From NCBI GenBank assembly GCA_013399305.1, contig VXAI01000379.1, forward strand, positions 316,532-380,531: a stretch of DNA of 64,000 bases, given 5' to 3'. Shown here piece by piece: positions 51,797 to 63,265 of the stretch. Position numbers and translations under genes: made by a program. Source of the DNA: Rostratula benghalensis. Taxonomy: Eukaryota > Chordata > Aves > Charadriiformes > Rostratulidae. The first letter of the stretch is position 1, and each line of letters starts with the position of its first letter. A model generated the notes under the pieces. The model was not told the DNA's origin. It saw only the letters and a program-made list of their open reading frames with translations, and did not search any database.

Positions 51797-53871
51797 CCAT
51801 TAAACCAGGACAACTAGGCTTCAAATAACATGAAATTCTGCATCTGCAAAAACTAATGACAAAATTTCTACAGACCTCAGTTGGACACATATTGCTTTTT
51901 CAGACTTACAACATATTAATATTAATTTGCCTAAGTGTTAAGCCAGAAACAAACACTTGAAATAAGACTGTGCAATACTGCACCCATAATACATTATAGA
52001 AACGTTAGTATAATTTAGATTATTTAGTTTCTGCAGAGATGTACATCAAAGTCACAGGTTTGGGCAGCTTTATTACTCAGTCATGCTAGGAAGAGTTATT
52101 ATTATTTGCTTCAAATTCCTCATTTTTAAAGTACTATATACGCATTGTCAACATGTGAAATAACCAGTGCTTTCTGAAATATTTATTAGCTCCTGTTACA
52201 AAAAAAAAAAAGCTATAAACAAAAAGAATGTTAGGGCAGAATTCTAAAAATTGATTTAAAATGGTGCATGCATATTTTTTTTTTTGCAATTTTTAATTGT
52301 TGAACAAGAGAGATGTGCTTTTGCACAGGCAACACAATTTTTTGTGCTTAGATCTGAGTGTTTGGTACAATTACCAAGCCAACCTAATGTAGACCAGACC
52401 TTGAGCCTATTAGAAGCTGAAAACTTCCTCACCTCCTTCCCACCACTTTCTGGGCTGACTTACCATTTTGCACAATCTTTTCTTTGTTTCAAAGAATTTG
52501 GTAACTTGTTGCCTTTTCTCAGTGAGCAGCTTCCTCCATATCTTTTAACGGAGTGTGCTGTACCTTCGTATTTCTTGTTCATCATGCAAGGCGCAGGAAG
52601 ATAGTTTCTCCAAACAGAATTGCCTAGATTTCTGGTGGCATTTACAATACCACAACTTTAATCCTTTCTAAGAAGCTTGTACATTTTGTTGCTCTGAAAA
52701 CGTACTGAAGAAACAGCCCTAACATCTGAAGTCCCTTATTTATAGCAATACTTGTACTTTTTTGCAGTCCTGGAAGAACCACGGTGCAGCAGGTCCTGAG
52801 CTAACTCCTCTTTACTGAACCAGAAGCAGAGTCAGGTAAGGAGCTGTGTGAATGCTCTCTGTAACTCATACCAAAGAGGCTGAAGTCTCCACTCAACCGT
52901 GCCTATAACTGGAATGAGAATATGTGTTTGGCTGCCTTCATGCATGTGGACATACTTTTTACCTTGTTGTGGTACAGCCAGCACTTGGCAGATGCTGCCA
53001 GTTCTCAAACAGCTCAAGTTTTGATGAGTCACCCTCTAACATGTCATGTTTGGTGGCAGGCAGGGAGAAGGTGGCAGGCAGACTTACTGTCCTGGGGCAG
53101 ACATTTCCCATGACAGTTGCAGACTGCTGACTCAAAAGGAAACCCAGGTTGTCTAGATGAGATAAAACCACCTATATTGAAGGTACTTAAAACTGGGCAA
53201 ACGAAGGCTCGTTTTAGTTGACAGGTATGAGTTACATGTTTTAGAAAAAAAGCAGTTTTACACTGAACCATTGGGGAAATGATCCAATGTCATTTGCATT
53301 GTACACATTTCCACAGAGACAAAAACCCCTGTGTATTGCATTTGTTAAAGGGAGCAGTACTCTAACAATGATTAACATATGCCTTCCAGTCTCCAGTCTT
53401 TAATTTTTAGTTGTCATTACACACATTCCATAGCAGTCCATTTTGATTCTCACTATGTGCTCCATGCTGGAATTAAATTTATGTGTAGAAGTACCTTTTG
53501 CCTCTGCTTCCTTTGTAAACCATTAAGGATTTTTAAAAGCTCATATTTCCCACTTAAATTGTCTGCAAACAGGTCACAGATCTATGCAGATTAGAAAGAT
53601 TTGTTTTCAACAGCAAGTGTCTCCCATAAAGAAATGCCACAGCCTGTACCGTTGCTTCTATCAGCCATGATGACTTTACACATATATATATAAATGCAGT
53701 GCCTCCTCCAGAATCCCAGCTCTCGGAAGCCAGGTATTTACTGTTGCCTGATTCTCTAAAGTGCCTCTGGTCCCTTTGGCAATAACAAAAAATCAGGTGA
53801 ACAAGGGTCAAGTCTTTAAATGTACTTTGGAACCTAGCAGAGCAGATGCTAGGATTTTTAAACCCTGCCAT

Positions 53872-54604
53872 GAACATTGGGGCAATCCCAAGCACAGATA
53901 GAGTCTATGGGAAGAATCAACTGAGAGCACCTCTGAGGAGAAGAACTTGGGGTGTTGGTTCATGAGAAGCTCAACATGATCCAGCACTGGGTGCTCACAG
54001 TGCAGAAAGCCAACTGCATTTGGGCTGCATCAAAAGAACTATGGCCAGTGGGTTAAGGGAGGTGATTCTGCCTCTCTACTCTGCTCTCATGAGACCATTC
54101 TGTCCAGCTCTGGAGTCCTCAGAATATGAATAACATGGACCTGTTGGAGCTAGTCTAGAGGAGAGCCACAAAAATGATCAGAGGACTGAAGCAGCTCTAT
54201 TGTATGGACAGGCTGAGAGAGCTGGATCCTGGACAAGAAAAGGCTCCAGTGAGACCTTATAGCAGCTTTCCAGTACCTGAAGAGGGTCAAGAAGAAAACT
54301 GGAGAAGCACTTGTTACAAGGACATCTAATGGTAGGATGAAGGATAATGGCTTTAATCTGGAAGAGGGTAGATTTAGATTAGACTTAAAGAAGAAATTCT
54401 TTACTATGAGGGTGGAGAGATTCTGGAACACGTTACCTGGAGAAGTTGTGGATGCCCCATCCCTGAAGGTGTTCAAGGCTGTGTTGGATGGGGCTTTGAG
54501 CATCCTGGTCTAGTGGGAGGTGTCCCTTCCCATGGCAGGGGGTTGAGAGTAGGTGGTCTTGAAGGACCCTTCCAACCCAAGCTATTCTATGGTTCTGTGT
54601 TCTG
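53872..54604 (+). mobile_element. CR1 non-LTR retrotransposon, about 730-bp 3' fragment
   Basis: The copy starts inside ORF2 with GGGGCAATCCCAAGCACAGATA, then GAGGAGAAGAACTTGGGGTGTTGGTT, CAACATGATCCAGCACTGG and AGAAAGCCAACTGCATTTGGGCTGCATCAAAAGAA. It goes on through the LPLYSALMRP coding remnant (54072-54100) and the GTTGGAGCTAGTCTAGAGGAGAGCCAC block. The untranslated end reads CATGGCAGGGGGTTGAGAG, CTTGAAGGACCCTTCCAACCCAAG and TATTCTATGGTTCTGTG. The coding part is broken: an in-frame TGA follows soon after LPLYSALMRP, where intact elements read YC.Q.W. It is the longest plus-strand copy of the GGAGGTGTCCC-type subfamily in the window. Confidence 0.96.
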
Positions 54605-54794
54605 TTTGTACTTCACCCATCACTACCTAAACTGAGGGTAGACTCCAGATCTCAGGCACTGCCACCTAAACACTAAGCTGAAAAAAATAGAAGATGTAAG
54701 TATTTTTTAAAAAGCGGATTTGAAAAGTGTGCCCAGTCTAGTGCTGGTCTGAAGGGTTCCAGTGAAAGCAGGAAGTCCCTAATTAAGTAACCAG

Positions 54795-54858
54795 TGCCCC
54801 ATGGCAGAGGGGCTAGAACTAGCTGATCCTTCCCAACTCTATCCATCCTGTGACTCTC
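54795..54858 (+). mobile_element. CR1 3' tip relic
   Basis: GTGCCCCATGGCAGAGGGGCTAGAACTAGCTGATCCTTCCCAACTCTATCCATCCTGTGACTCT matches the last 60 bases of CR1 in order: 'GTCCCTGCCCATGGCAGGGGGGTTGGAACTAGATGATC..CCTTCCAACCC.AACCATTCTGTGATTCT'. A small gap removes the 'TTTAAGGTC' part. It lies 190 bases downstream of a full-length 3' end of another copy and is more diverged, so it is probably an older insertion. Confidence 0.7.
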
Positions 54859-54893
54859 AGTGGGCAGTACAGAGCAAGCGCTTCCCTGTCTGA

Positions 54894-54930
54894 CTGGCTG
54901 CTGTCAGTGACAGCAAGGGAGAGCAGCCAG
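54894..54930. repeat. Nested inverted repeat (possible hairpin)
   Basis: CTGGCTGCT (54894-54902) is complementary to AGCAGCCAG (54922-54930). Overlapping it, TGCTGTCA (54899-54906) and TGACAGCA (54908-54915) form an 8-base stem around a single G. The two structures compete for bases 54899-54902. The arms are short; no microRNA-like long stem is seen. Confidence 0.7.
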
Positions 54931-56401
54931 TGAGGCTCACAGCCAGCTGCCAGCAACCGCCGTGGGAAGTGGCTGGCTGGTCTGCAGCTACCAGCACGCT
55001 GACATTCAGCAGGGAGGAAGTGAATCTCTAATTAATAGGCCTTGGCATGGGTTCAGATGGTAGGTTTAGAGGAAATATATATCTGAAAGAAAGATCTGTC
55101 CAGAATGATTGAGTTATACTGCAGTTAAAAGCAGAACAGATGTATAAGCAGAAGTGGTGGTGTCACTGAGAATCAGTTACACATCCCATGGGAAAGCCTT
55201 CATTTGTTGGATAAGGACAATATGCTACACTGTGCACATATCCTCCTATAAATGCAACCCATTTTTCCTGCTCTGAAAGCATGTGTGACAGCTGTTCTGC
55301 CCAGAAGCAAAATGACATTTTATATCAAAAGCATTATTGATTTTTCTTCTTAACTGATTTTGGTGAAGCATTAAAAGGAAAGGTTAATGTACAATACAAA
55401 TCTACAGAAATTGTCAGTCAGACTTGGAAGTCAAAAGGTTTTGGCATTTTCTGCTAGTTTTTCACAGTTCTACAACCTTCTGCATTTTCTAGTTTTGCCA
55501 GAAGATGAGGCTTCATATCTGGCTGATCCAGAGAAAAGTTGGAAAAATCCCGAGAAAAGCCTGCTCACACAATATTCACAGACAAAAGAGGTGCAGTTGG
55601 TTGATTTCAGACATGGATCTAGGACAGCAATCAGCTGGAATAGAATGCAGTTAGCTTATTGTGTAAGCCAGAGTCCTCACTGCATGACCAAAGGACTCCA
55701 AGCGCCCACTGGAGCGTGGTACTTTTCCTGCAGTACACGAATTCCACTTAAAAGCGGGTGAGGATTGGTTCCACACAATGTCTATGACCTGCTCCCTGCA
55801 GGACAGTCTTCTCCCACTCCTCATCTCCTGGAGGACAGTCACAGTCCATCTGCCTAGAAGTAATGGGCCTTCAATGTAATCCCCTTCTCTTTGGACCCTG
55901 CTCCCTGAACTCAGGCAGCCCCTGTATTTCATCAGGGGTAACTTTATGTCTCTATGCTTACCATATAGTCTAGGACTTGCTCTGTCCCTCTGGGAGGATA
56001 AACTACACCACAGGTATGGCACAGGTGACTCTTAAAAGAAAGAAGAGGCAGCACCTCATTAGCTTCTCAGAGAAATCCTGCATGCCTGCTGAATCTTCCT
56101 TCCACAAACCACTGTAAGGCATGTCATTGGGATATCTCAGCCATCAGCTTAATGCTCTACAGTTAAATTTTGAATGCTTGTGAAATGATTCCCATGTCTT
56201 GTGGCACAGAGTCAGCACATGAACATTGTGAAGAAGTCCAATTTTCCTGCTCCCTTTGGAAAGAAGCCAAGACCATTGAAAGCAGTTTGTGAGGTATTTA
56301 AAAAAAATCACCTCTTGTAGGCACTGGTTGAGCCCTTAAATATATTATAAAATTAACAGATAATACTTGTTTGTTCCATTTAATACAAGACACTTTCACC
56401 A

Positions 56402-56402
56402 N
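56402..56402. other. Single ambiguous base (N)
   Basis: One N in otherwise ordinary sequence (CACCANAAACT). It marks an unresolved or heterozygous position in the assembly. Confidence 0.99.
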
Positions 56403-57635
56403 AAACTACTTGACCGTAGTCACATGAATTGAGAGAGATCAAGTCCCTGATTCAATAGAATTGTATTCATGCAAAATGGAACACCTCTAGCTGGGGCTAC
56501 AGCAAAAAGGCCACAACCAAGTACATTATAGCCCCATGATCAAGGCATTTGGATGGGCTGTGGGAGAAGGATATTCATGTAGTATGTGGACATGGGAAAA
56601 CTGCATTTCTCTTACAGAAAACCTGCCTGACAACAGAGGAATGTAACCTCACACAAAGTTTTGATCTCAACAAAACATTTTTTTATTTAAAAAAACCCTT
56701 TTATAGGGAAATTCCCAAACAGCTCGATTTCTAATATTTATCTCCTAGGAATTCAATTACCAGGTGCACACAAGAACCGGGAACATTTCCTTTTTGGCCA
56801 GCTCCCCTCACTTGTCCTGGCTTCAAGCCACACAGGTGAGCCTCAGCTGCTGTTATCTAAAGTACTAAATGCTTCAGAAAAAGAGAAAAAAATATAAAAC
56901 ATTATCCCAATCACCATTAAGCAAAAGTCAGATGTTTCAGCTGTTGGTACCATCAAGGAAAATATAATATTTTTTTAAGACTTTTAAATTTATAGACTTT
57001 GTTTAGCTACAGTAGCCCTTGCTGGTGGCTAGCTTTGCAGTAGGCATTATATTTATCATGAAGACACTTCCCCATATGGCGAGAAAAAATTTTTTGTATG
57101 ATAAGACATACATTTTATCTATTTGTTGATCCAAAAAAGATTCCTAATGCAAATAAGGGTTGAAGAAACTTTTCTAGTTTGGTAGATGAGCTTAAGCCCA
57201 GCAGCAATTGAAGTATTCAGCTGAAAGATGTATACGATGGAGCTTCCATTCAGCCTTGAAGACTATGGAAGCTGTGACTGATTCATACTTTTCACTGGTA
57301 TGCTGACGTTTATCATCAGGAATGATATGCAATGGTCTCCAAAATCCAGTTCTCAGTTTACTGCAGACATATTTCTTGCTCAGAACATATTGCTGACCTT
57401 TGCACAATTTCACAGATGCTACCAGTTTTGTTTTGAAATCAGCAATTTTCATCAATTCCAGACTAACAGTTATTAAATCTAATGAACACAAAGAGTTCTT
57501 GACAAACATTCATTATGTAGTACATTCAAATTCTGGATCATCAGTCCCACAAGGACTTTCTGTGCTTTGGGTTTGGGTGAATTCAATAAGCATTTCAGCC
57601 ATTATGAGCTTTGGCAAGCTTAATTTCTGTACTGA

Positions 57636-58198
57636 AATCGGAGTTTCTACCCCTCTATTCTGCAGTCGTGAGACCTCACCTGGTGTACTGTCTCCAGGTC
57701 TGGAGTCCTCAACACAGAAAGGACATGGAACTATTGGAATGGGTCCAGCAGAGGGCCACAAAGATGATCAGAGGGATGGAGCATCTCTCCTATTGAAGAC
57801 AGGCTGAGAGCTGGGGTCGTTCAGCCTGGAGAAGAGAAGGCTCCAGGGAGACCTTATATCTGAATCCCTTCCAATATCTGAAGGGAGCCTACAGGAGAGC
57901 TGGAGAGGGACTCTTTGTCAGGAAGCATAGTGACAAGATGAGGGGTAACAGCTTTAAATTGAAAGAGGAGATATTTAGATTAGATACTAGAAAGTCTTTA
58001 CTGTGAAGGTGGTGAGGCCCTGGAACATGTTGCCCAGAGAAGTTGTGGATACCCCATCCCTGGAAGTGTTTAAGGCCAGGCTGGATGGGGCTTTGATCAA
58101 CTTGGTCTAGTCGGAGGTGTCCCTGCCTATGGCAGGGGGGTTGGAACTTGTTGATCTTTAAGGTCCTTTCCAACTCAAAGCATTCTATGATTCTATGA
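57636..58198 (+). mobile_element. CR1 non-LTR retrotransposon, about 560-bp 3' fragment
   Basis: The fragment begins near the end of ORF2 and runs to a clean 3' terminus, CATTCTATGATTCTATGA. Coding sequence remains at 57644-57796: LPLYSAVVRPHLVYC, then WSPQHRKDMELLEWVQQRATK and MIRGMEHLSY, then a stop. In intact CR1 the frame continues with EERL/EDRL. Here CTCCTATTGAAGACAGG has one extra T compared with the family's CTCCTATGAAGACAGG. A little further, GAGAGCTGGGG lacks two bases of GAGAGAGCTGGGG. The GGAGACCTTATA, CAGGAAGCATAGTGACAAGATGAGGGG, GTTGTGGATACCCCATCCCTGGAAGTG and GGAGGTGTCCCTGCC blocks are well preserved, so this is among the younger copies here. Confidence 0.97.
57644..57796 (+). 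pseudogene. CR1 ORF2 C-terminal remnant
   Basis: About 50 codons of the C-terminal end of the CR1 ORF2 polyprotein (endonuclease plus reverse transcriptase in the intact element). The family-diagnostic residues YSA.VRPHL.YC, WSPQ, KD.ELLE.VQ, RATKMIRG and EHLSY are visible. The frame is closed by a single-base insertion right after the HLSY motif. It carries no catalytic motif and is not functional. Confidence 0.93.
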
Positions 58199-59587
58199 AA
58201 TCAGACAGAATTCTGTTATGCACCATCTTAATAAAGAATTTTGTGCTTGTGCTTCTGCATGTGGTATATTGGACCAATCAGCCCTCCATATCATTATCTT
58301 GCCATTTTAATTAAGATTGAAGAGGTAGCCTATCTCATACAGATAATCCCCTTGCAGCCTCTGCCAGTGATTTTGTGGTAGTTTCTCTCTTGTCAGAAAC
58401 ATCGCTGCTTTGAATTTTTGACACAACATCATTTATGGTCCTTCATGGTGAACACCCCAAGGCCCTTCTGCTGATATTGAATTTTTTAGGCCCACCCAGA
58501 AGGGGAAGATGCAGATCTAGGCAGTCAGAAGGCTACTCCCTGATTCATTGTCCTGAAGTGACACTACTTGTGTGAACTTGCACGTCTTTCCTAATCACTT
58601 TGGATGGTGTTCACCACCACTTTCCTTTCCACCGTTTAGCTCAGTAGACATGACATTTCTCGTCCAAAACAAAATACAATCTAAAATCATGTATAATGAG
58701 ACAGACAGAAATTTACCGGTACCGTGTAAATAAAAGTAGCACTGACAAATGTAGGCATAAAACTGACATGATGGTATTCAGTTTTTATTCCAGAAACACT
58801 CTCACAAAACCTAGGCACGTGAAAAGGTTTTCCATATTTAAAAAGACCATTAAATAATATAAATCGGTGCATTTTATTCAGATTTCACCAGCAGCCACCT
58901 CTCTCTGGCAGACTCTGCGTTCAGGTTTCATAGAGAGAATCTTGGCATATGACACAGAAGGGTATTAGTTTATATAGCAGGGTACTTTGCTACTTGGGGA
59001 ATAACTTGAGTTAGTGACCAGCATGATCTTTCAATGAGTGAAGTTCAGTTTGAAACAGACCTTACCATAAAGCAGTCTAACTCTAGTTAGACACCAAATT
59101 AACACAGATTTTCACTTCTTCCCTTTGATTTCAGAGAAACTCCTTGTGTGCCTTAAGGCCTAAATTCAGTCAGAATCCAAAATTTGACATAATAGATTCC
59201 ATCAAAGATGACAAAATGATGGGACAGCTGCTTTGAAAATAAAAGAAATAAAAATATTTCATGTAAGGTTTTCTGAACATGTTAAAATCTGACATTGTGA
59301 GCATTGAATAAGGATTTTGGACTCAGGAGTATAAGCATCTAAATGAAAACTGGTCTGATTTTAAAAGGCATTTTTTAATGAGATCCCTTACTAAAACCTG
59401 AAATGTCTTATACCTACTCTTCTCATCAGAGTGAAGTGGGGGGGGCTCACAGATGCTAATCAAGCCATACATCCATATTTAGTGGCCTCAAGGTAAGCTT
59501 AGTGCTAAACTTTAGAAACAGCAATCAGGCTTCTGTTGCCTAAAAAAACTTCAGGCTGCTTGAAATATCTAAGACATATATATGGGC
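58199..59587. other. Unique non-coding sequence between two CR1 copies
   Basis: A 1.4 kb stretch with no recognised gene, repeat or RNA. A short G run (GGGGGGGG) lies near 59439-59446. Nothing else stands out. Confidence 0.6.
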
Positions 59588-60108
59588 AAAGTGACCATCC
59601 CTTTGTACACTGCGCTGGTAAGGCACAAAAGACATGGAGGTACTGGAGCTTGTTCAAAGAGCAATGAAGCTGGTGAAGGGTCTACAGAACAAGGCTTATG
59701 TGGAGTGGCTGAGGGATTAGCCACGGGTTGTTTAGCCTGGAGAAAAGAAGGCTGAGGGGAGACCTTATCACTCTCTTATGACTACCTGAAGGGAGGTTAT
59801 AGTGAGGTGGATTTCAGTCTCTTTTCCTGGGTGACAAGTGATAGAATGAGAAGAAATGGCCTCAAGTTGCACCAGCAGAGGAGTAGATTGGATATAAGGA
59901 AATACTTGTTCACTGAAAGGATTATTAAGTGTTGGAACAAGCTGCTCAGGGAAATGGTTGAGTCGCCATCCCTGAAAGTATTTAAAAGATGTGTAGATGT
60001 GGCATTTAGGGACATGGTTTAGTGGCAGACTTGGCAGTGTTGGGTTAACAGCTGTATTCAATGAACTTAGGGATCTTACCCAACATAAATGATTCTATGA
60101 TTCTATGG
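59588..60108 (+). mobile_element. CR1 non-LTR retrotransposon fragment of a second subfamily, with internal deletion
   Basis: It starts with GTGACCATCCCTTTGTACACTGCGCTGGTAAGGCAC, the 'VTIPLYTALVR' portion of ORF2. It then jumps directly to AAAAGACATGGAGGTACTGGAGC, so about 40-50 bases that encode the HLEYC.Q.W segment in intact CR1 are missing. The rest follows the subfamily that reads TTTAGCCTGGAGAAAAGAAGGCTGAGGGGAGACCTTAT, GTATTTAAAAGATGTGTAGATGTGGC, TTAGGGACATGGTTTAGTGG and TTGGCAGTGTTGGGTTAAC, ending AAATGATTCTATGATTCTATGG. An open frame at 59807-60022 covers the distal segment ([15 protein letters not shown]), but the stop near 59720 separates it from ORF2. The copy is inactive. Confidence 0.95.
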
Positions 60109-61730
60109 TCTGGTGAAGATGATACAGGAAACTAAATGAAACCTATGTTTCCTGGAATGATACAAGTCAGCCAGATGAGATACAGCTTCATGTGTCTCAA
60201 AAGACACCCTCTACACAACATGTGGATGACTGAAACCCAGCACATCAGTACCACGTATGTTGGATGTGAGCTGAATACGTTGTCTTCTTCCCTTGGAACC
60301 AAGAAGGGAGGTCTCCTTCCATTTGCCCTGCTATCCAGGAGAAAACCTAGGATTTTACAGAAACAACTCCCTGTTCAGAAGAATATGATCCCAATATACC
60401 AGATAAATAGCACCCAGTACACTTGCCTGCATGTTCCTACAGATGTGAGTATTTTATTCTCCGTTATTTAGTGCTCTGGCAGAAGAAGGAAAATGTCAGC
60501 TGGAGAAGAGAGTTAGAAGTGGCCAAAAATATGCAGTGATTGCATTTCCTTTTCTTTTCTATCTATATATATAAACACTTTTCCATTCAAAATAAAAATA
60601 TAAAACAATTGTAGCTACATTCCTTTTCAAGATGAGAAAATTCATTTAGAAGTAAGACTAAATGACCAAATCTTAACATACTCCTTGAAATAAGCTTTAA
60701 GAAACCCAGATGTGACCAGGGGCTACAATAAATTCAGACAGTGCTAGAGTCCTGCAGTCAATCCAAAATGAATCTCTACTCATAGGACAAGTCAGTAAAC
60801 ACTGGTTGGTTTTTTTCTGAGACAGTAATTAACCACATACTGAGGGCACTCTTTCAGAAACTAAACCCTACAAAGTCTCCACTTCCCCATGGTATAAGGG
60901 AGCTTTTGTCATGCCTCTCCCTGCATGAAATCTTTCAGTAAGCCCACCTGATCTTAGAGAAGCCTTTCCCATCACTTCACTTTTTTTTTTTTCCTTTGGT
61001 AAATTGGAAGTAAAGATTAGATTCATGCAGCCAGGGACAGCCCGTCACTGTGTTGCTCTGATGCCTTTAGAAACTGCAAACAAATGTGTTTCCGGTGCTA
61101 AAAAAGGAAAACCAAAACAAGTAAAAATCTCTGCCAGAGCATCTGTCCTAGTCCGTGACTTACACCTCTTTCATGCAGTCAGTTTTTCTAAACAATGACC
61201 CAAGTGTCCTTGTTTTATAGGAAACTCTCTCGTCAGGAACTCCCTCCTGCAAATCCAGACATGCAGAAGTTCAGCACAGGAAGTCAGACTGTCATGGCTC
61301 CAGGCATTGTTAATCATTTTTAAATGATCATTAAAAAGCAGCAGCAGTGAAAGGATGCACCTCTGGTGAGGTCAGATAACAAAAATGCCTTGGAGGCAGG
61401 GGGGTGTGTGGGTAAAACAAAAACACATTTTGCAGGCTGAGTTTTAAAACACTCTATTTAATGTCTTGGAGCTTAGAACAGGAAAAGAAAAATACAGTAC
61501 TGGGCTGACAGTTTCTGAGGCAATTCCTACACTGCTTCCTGTGGCCCCCCATTCCCAACAGACAGCCCCACACTCCCTCTGTCTGTCTTTGTGCAACCAC
61601 AGAGACTTTGCTGTACCCAGTGCTGCCTTGGGTCTAATAACACGGGTCTCCAAGACCTGGCAATGCTCAAAGTGCTGTACATTGCAATAATACTGCTCAC
61701 TCCACATTTTCTGGGTGCTTTGCCCTGCCT

Positions 61731-61783
61731 TGAAACCTTTGAAAACCTTTGACTTGTTAAAGCCTTTGGGTTTAAAACCTTTA
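61731..61783. repeat. Degenerate AAACCTTT repeats
   Basis: TGAAACCTTT, GAAAACCTTT, TTAAAGCCTTT and TTTAAAACCTTT occur within 53 bases, sharing the core AAA(A)CCTTT at intervals of about 10-17 bases. On the minus strand they sit inside a 135-codon open frame (61444-61851) and encode repeated F-K-G-F-K units. That frame resembles no known protein, so the array is treated as a simple repeat. Confidence 0.65.
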
Positions 61784-62647
61784 AAATTCAGATCCAATTT
61801 AGGTCTTGTCATGCAGTCCAGTTTTTGTAGTTTACGAGTGCTGTACCTCATGCTTTGTCATGATTAGTTATGCCGATCCATGACTTTGGTGTCATTTATA
61901 CCATCAACTAACACTGACATAAATGTCACTGACCCTATTGTTATGAGAAACGAACAGCACAAGGTATTTCTTCTCCCCTTCTGAACCTTTCATATACACT
62001 ACCATATGGTTTCTGTACCAAGGGCACTCCGCCATCTGGACTGTGGAGCCTAACGCCCTGAGGAAGACATTGACATAAACCAATTTGTGTTAAGACCCAG
62101 ACCCCAGACATACGGTATCAGTGTGGCCATACAGCTGGCCTCAGCAGATGAGGATAGATTACTGAGCCCCCAGTAGCTTTCCCACTTCCTCCTTCCATCG
62201 GTGGTCCAGGTTCTCGGCTGTGACAGGCATGTCCATGTGACCCTGCCAGGGCCAACATGGTTAAAGAAGTTGCCTACCCTGCCAGCAGGCTCCTGCCACA
62301 GCCCTGCGCAGGTAGGAAAAACTCTGATCATCCACTCTGAAGCCACCCAGTATATCCTCACAGCACTGCCCCAGCCAGGCACAAGTGGTCTCAATGGAGG
62401 TATCTAAATCACACTGGTGGCCAACAACCCTTCTCCTTTTATATCCCCCTTCTTTTTGTGAACTTCACCAGTTTAACCCTGTAATGTCTCAGACCCAGTT
62501 TGTTCCTGCTTTGCCCTCCTCAGATCTTGATCTCCATCATGCCTCCAGGGACCAAGCCCTGCATCACCTCCTTCCCTCACCTGCCTGAAGAATAACGACC
62601 ATTCCAGTCAGGGGGAGAGGATGGATATAGACACATTTTTTTCACAG

Positions 62648-62657
62648 TATATAAAGG
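62648..62657 (+). promoter_or_regulatory. Isolated TATA-box-like word
   Basis: TATATAAAGG is close to an ideal TATA box. No recognisable transcript, initiator or CpG island lies downstream on the plus strand, so promoter function is doubtful. It could be chance or part of an unrecognised old LTR. Confidence 0.15.
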
Positions 62658-63049
62658 CTGGACCTTGGCCTTCAGATCATTTTTTAAAGTGTCCATGATG
62701 CAAATGCTGCCCATCACCAGTACACAGAGAAAATGTTGATAACCTCTGGTGGCATCTCCAGTGTGTGCTGCCTGGGCCAAGTGGGTGCTTTGTGACTCAG
62801 CTCTCTCCTCCTCGGGGTTGCCACCCTTGCCCACACAGGTGAAGCTCAAAGCCCAACAGCCCTGCTGTGCCAGCCAGCACAAATCTGCACCTACTGCCAG
62901 GAGGCCACAGTGAAGCTTTCAATCACAAATACATGTATTTTAAGAAAAGCAGAGAAAAAATACAAAACAAACAACAAATATTTGCTTGTTAGTCTACAAT
63001 GAACTTTACAATTCAGTCTTGCACCTTCTTATTTAGCTTTTTGTTTTTT

Positions 63050-63265
63050 TCTTTCCTTCACAGCTTGCTTCATTGCAAACCGTTGAACCAGGCTGCTTGG
63101 CAACTAATTCACAGCTGTAGTTGCTAAGGAACCAGCAAAGAAAGTAGATTAGTCTCCAGTAACCTGTTTCATTGTCAGAGATGTTTATTTTGCATAAAGG
63201 CAATAACTGTACACAAAGGGGTTTATTGAACTTGGATGAACAAGCAAATTATGCAGCATTATTTT
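63050..63265. promoter_or_regulatory. Candidate conserved element with RFX X-box-like sites
   Basis: GCTTGGCAAC (63095-63104) has a perfect right half of the RFX X-box (RGYAAC as GGCAAC). GTTGCTAAGGAAC (63120-63132) resembles a full X-box (GTTGCY..RGYAAC) with one mismatch in the right half. Between them lies CAGCTG (63112-63117), an E-box. TGTTTAT (63182-63188), a forkhead-like word, follows. RFX factors drive ciliary and other developmental genes. The patch is repeat-free; binding is inferred. Confidence 0.3.

Larger units (their letters stand above)
47726..53871. other. Unique non-coding sequence with TAAT-rich candidate elements
   Basis: No gene is recognised. Candidate elements at 49540-49980 and 51365-51540 are listed separately, as is a 12-base palindrome at 51785-51796. 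Homopolymers are T11 at 49572-49582, A12 at 52200-52211 and T11 at 52275-52285. A short TATATATATAA patch lies near 53683-53693. Open frames (maximum about 113 codons) are not recognisable. Confidence 0.55.
54605..57635. other. Unique non-coding sequence between CR1 copies
   Basis: No gene is recognised. The stretch holds a tiny CR1 tip (54795-54858) and a GC-richer patch with nested inverted repeats (54894-54930), both listed separately. A single ambiguous base is at 56402. The 124-codon open frame at 55387-55761 (+) and its overlapping minus-strand partner at 55651-56022 resemble nothing known. A T/A-rich palindromic AAAAAATTTTTT lies near 57087. Confidence 0.55.
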
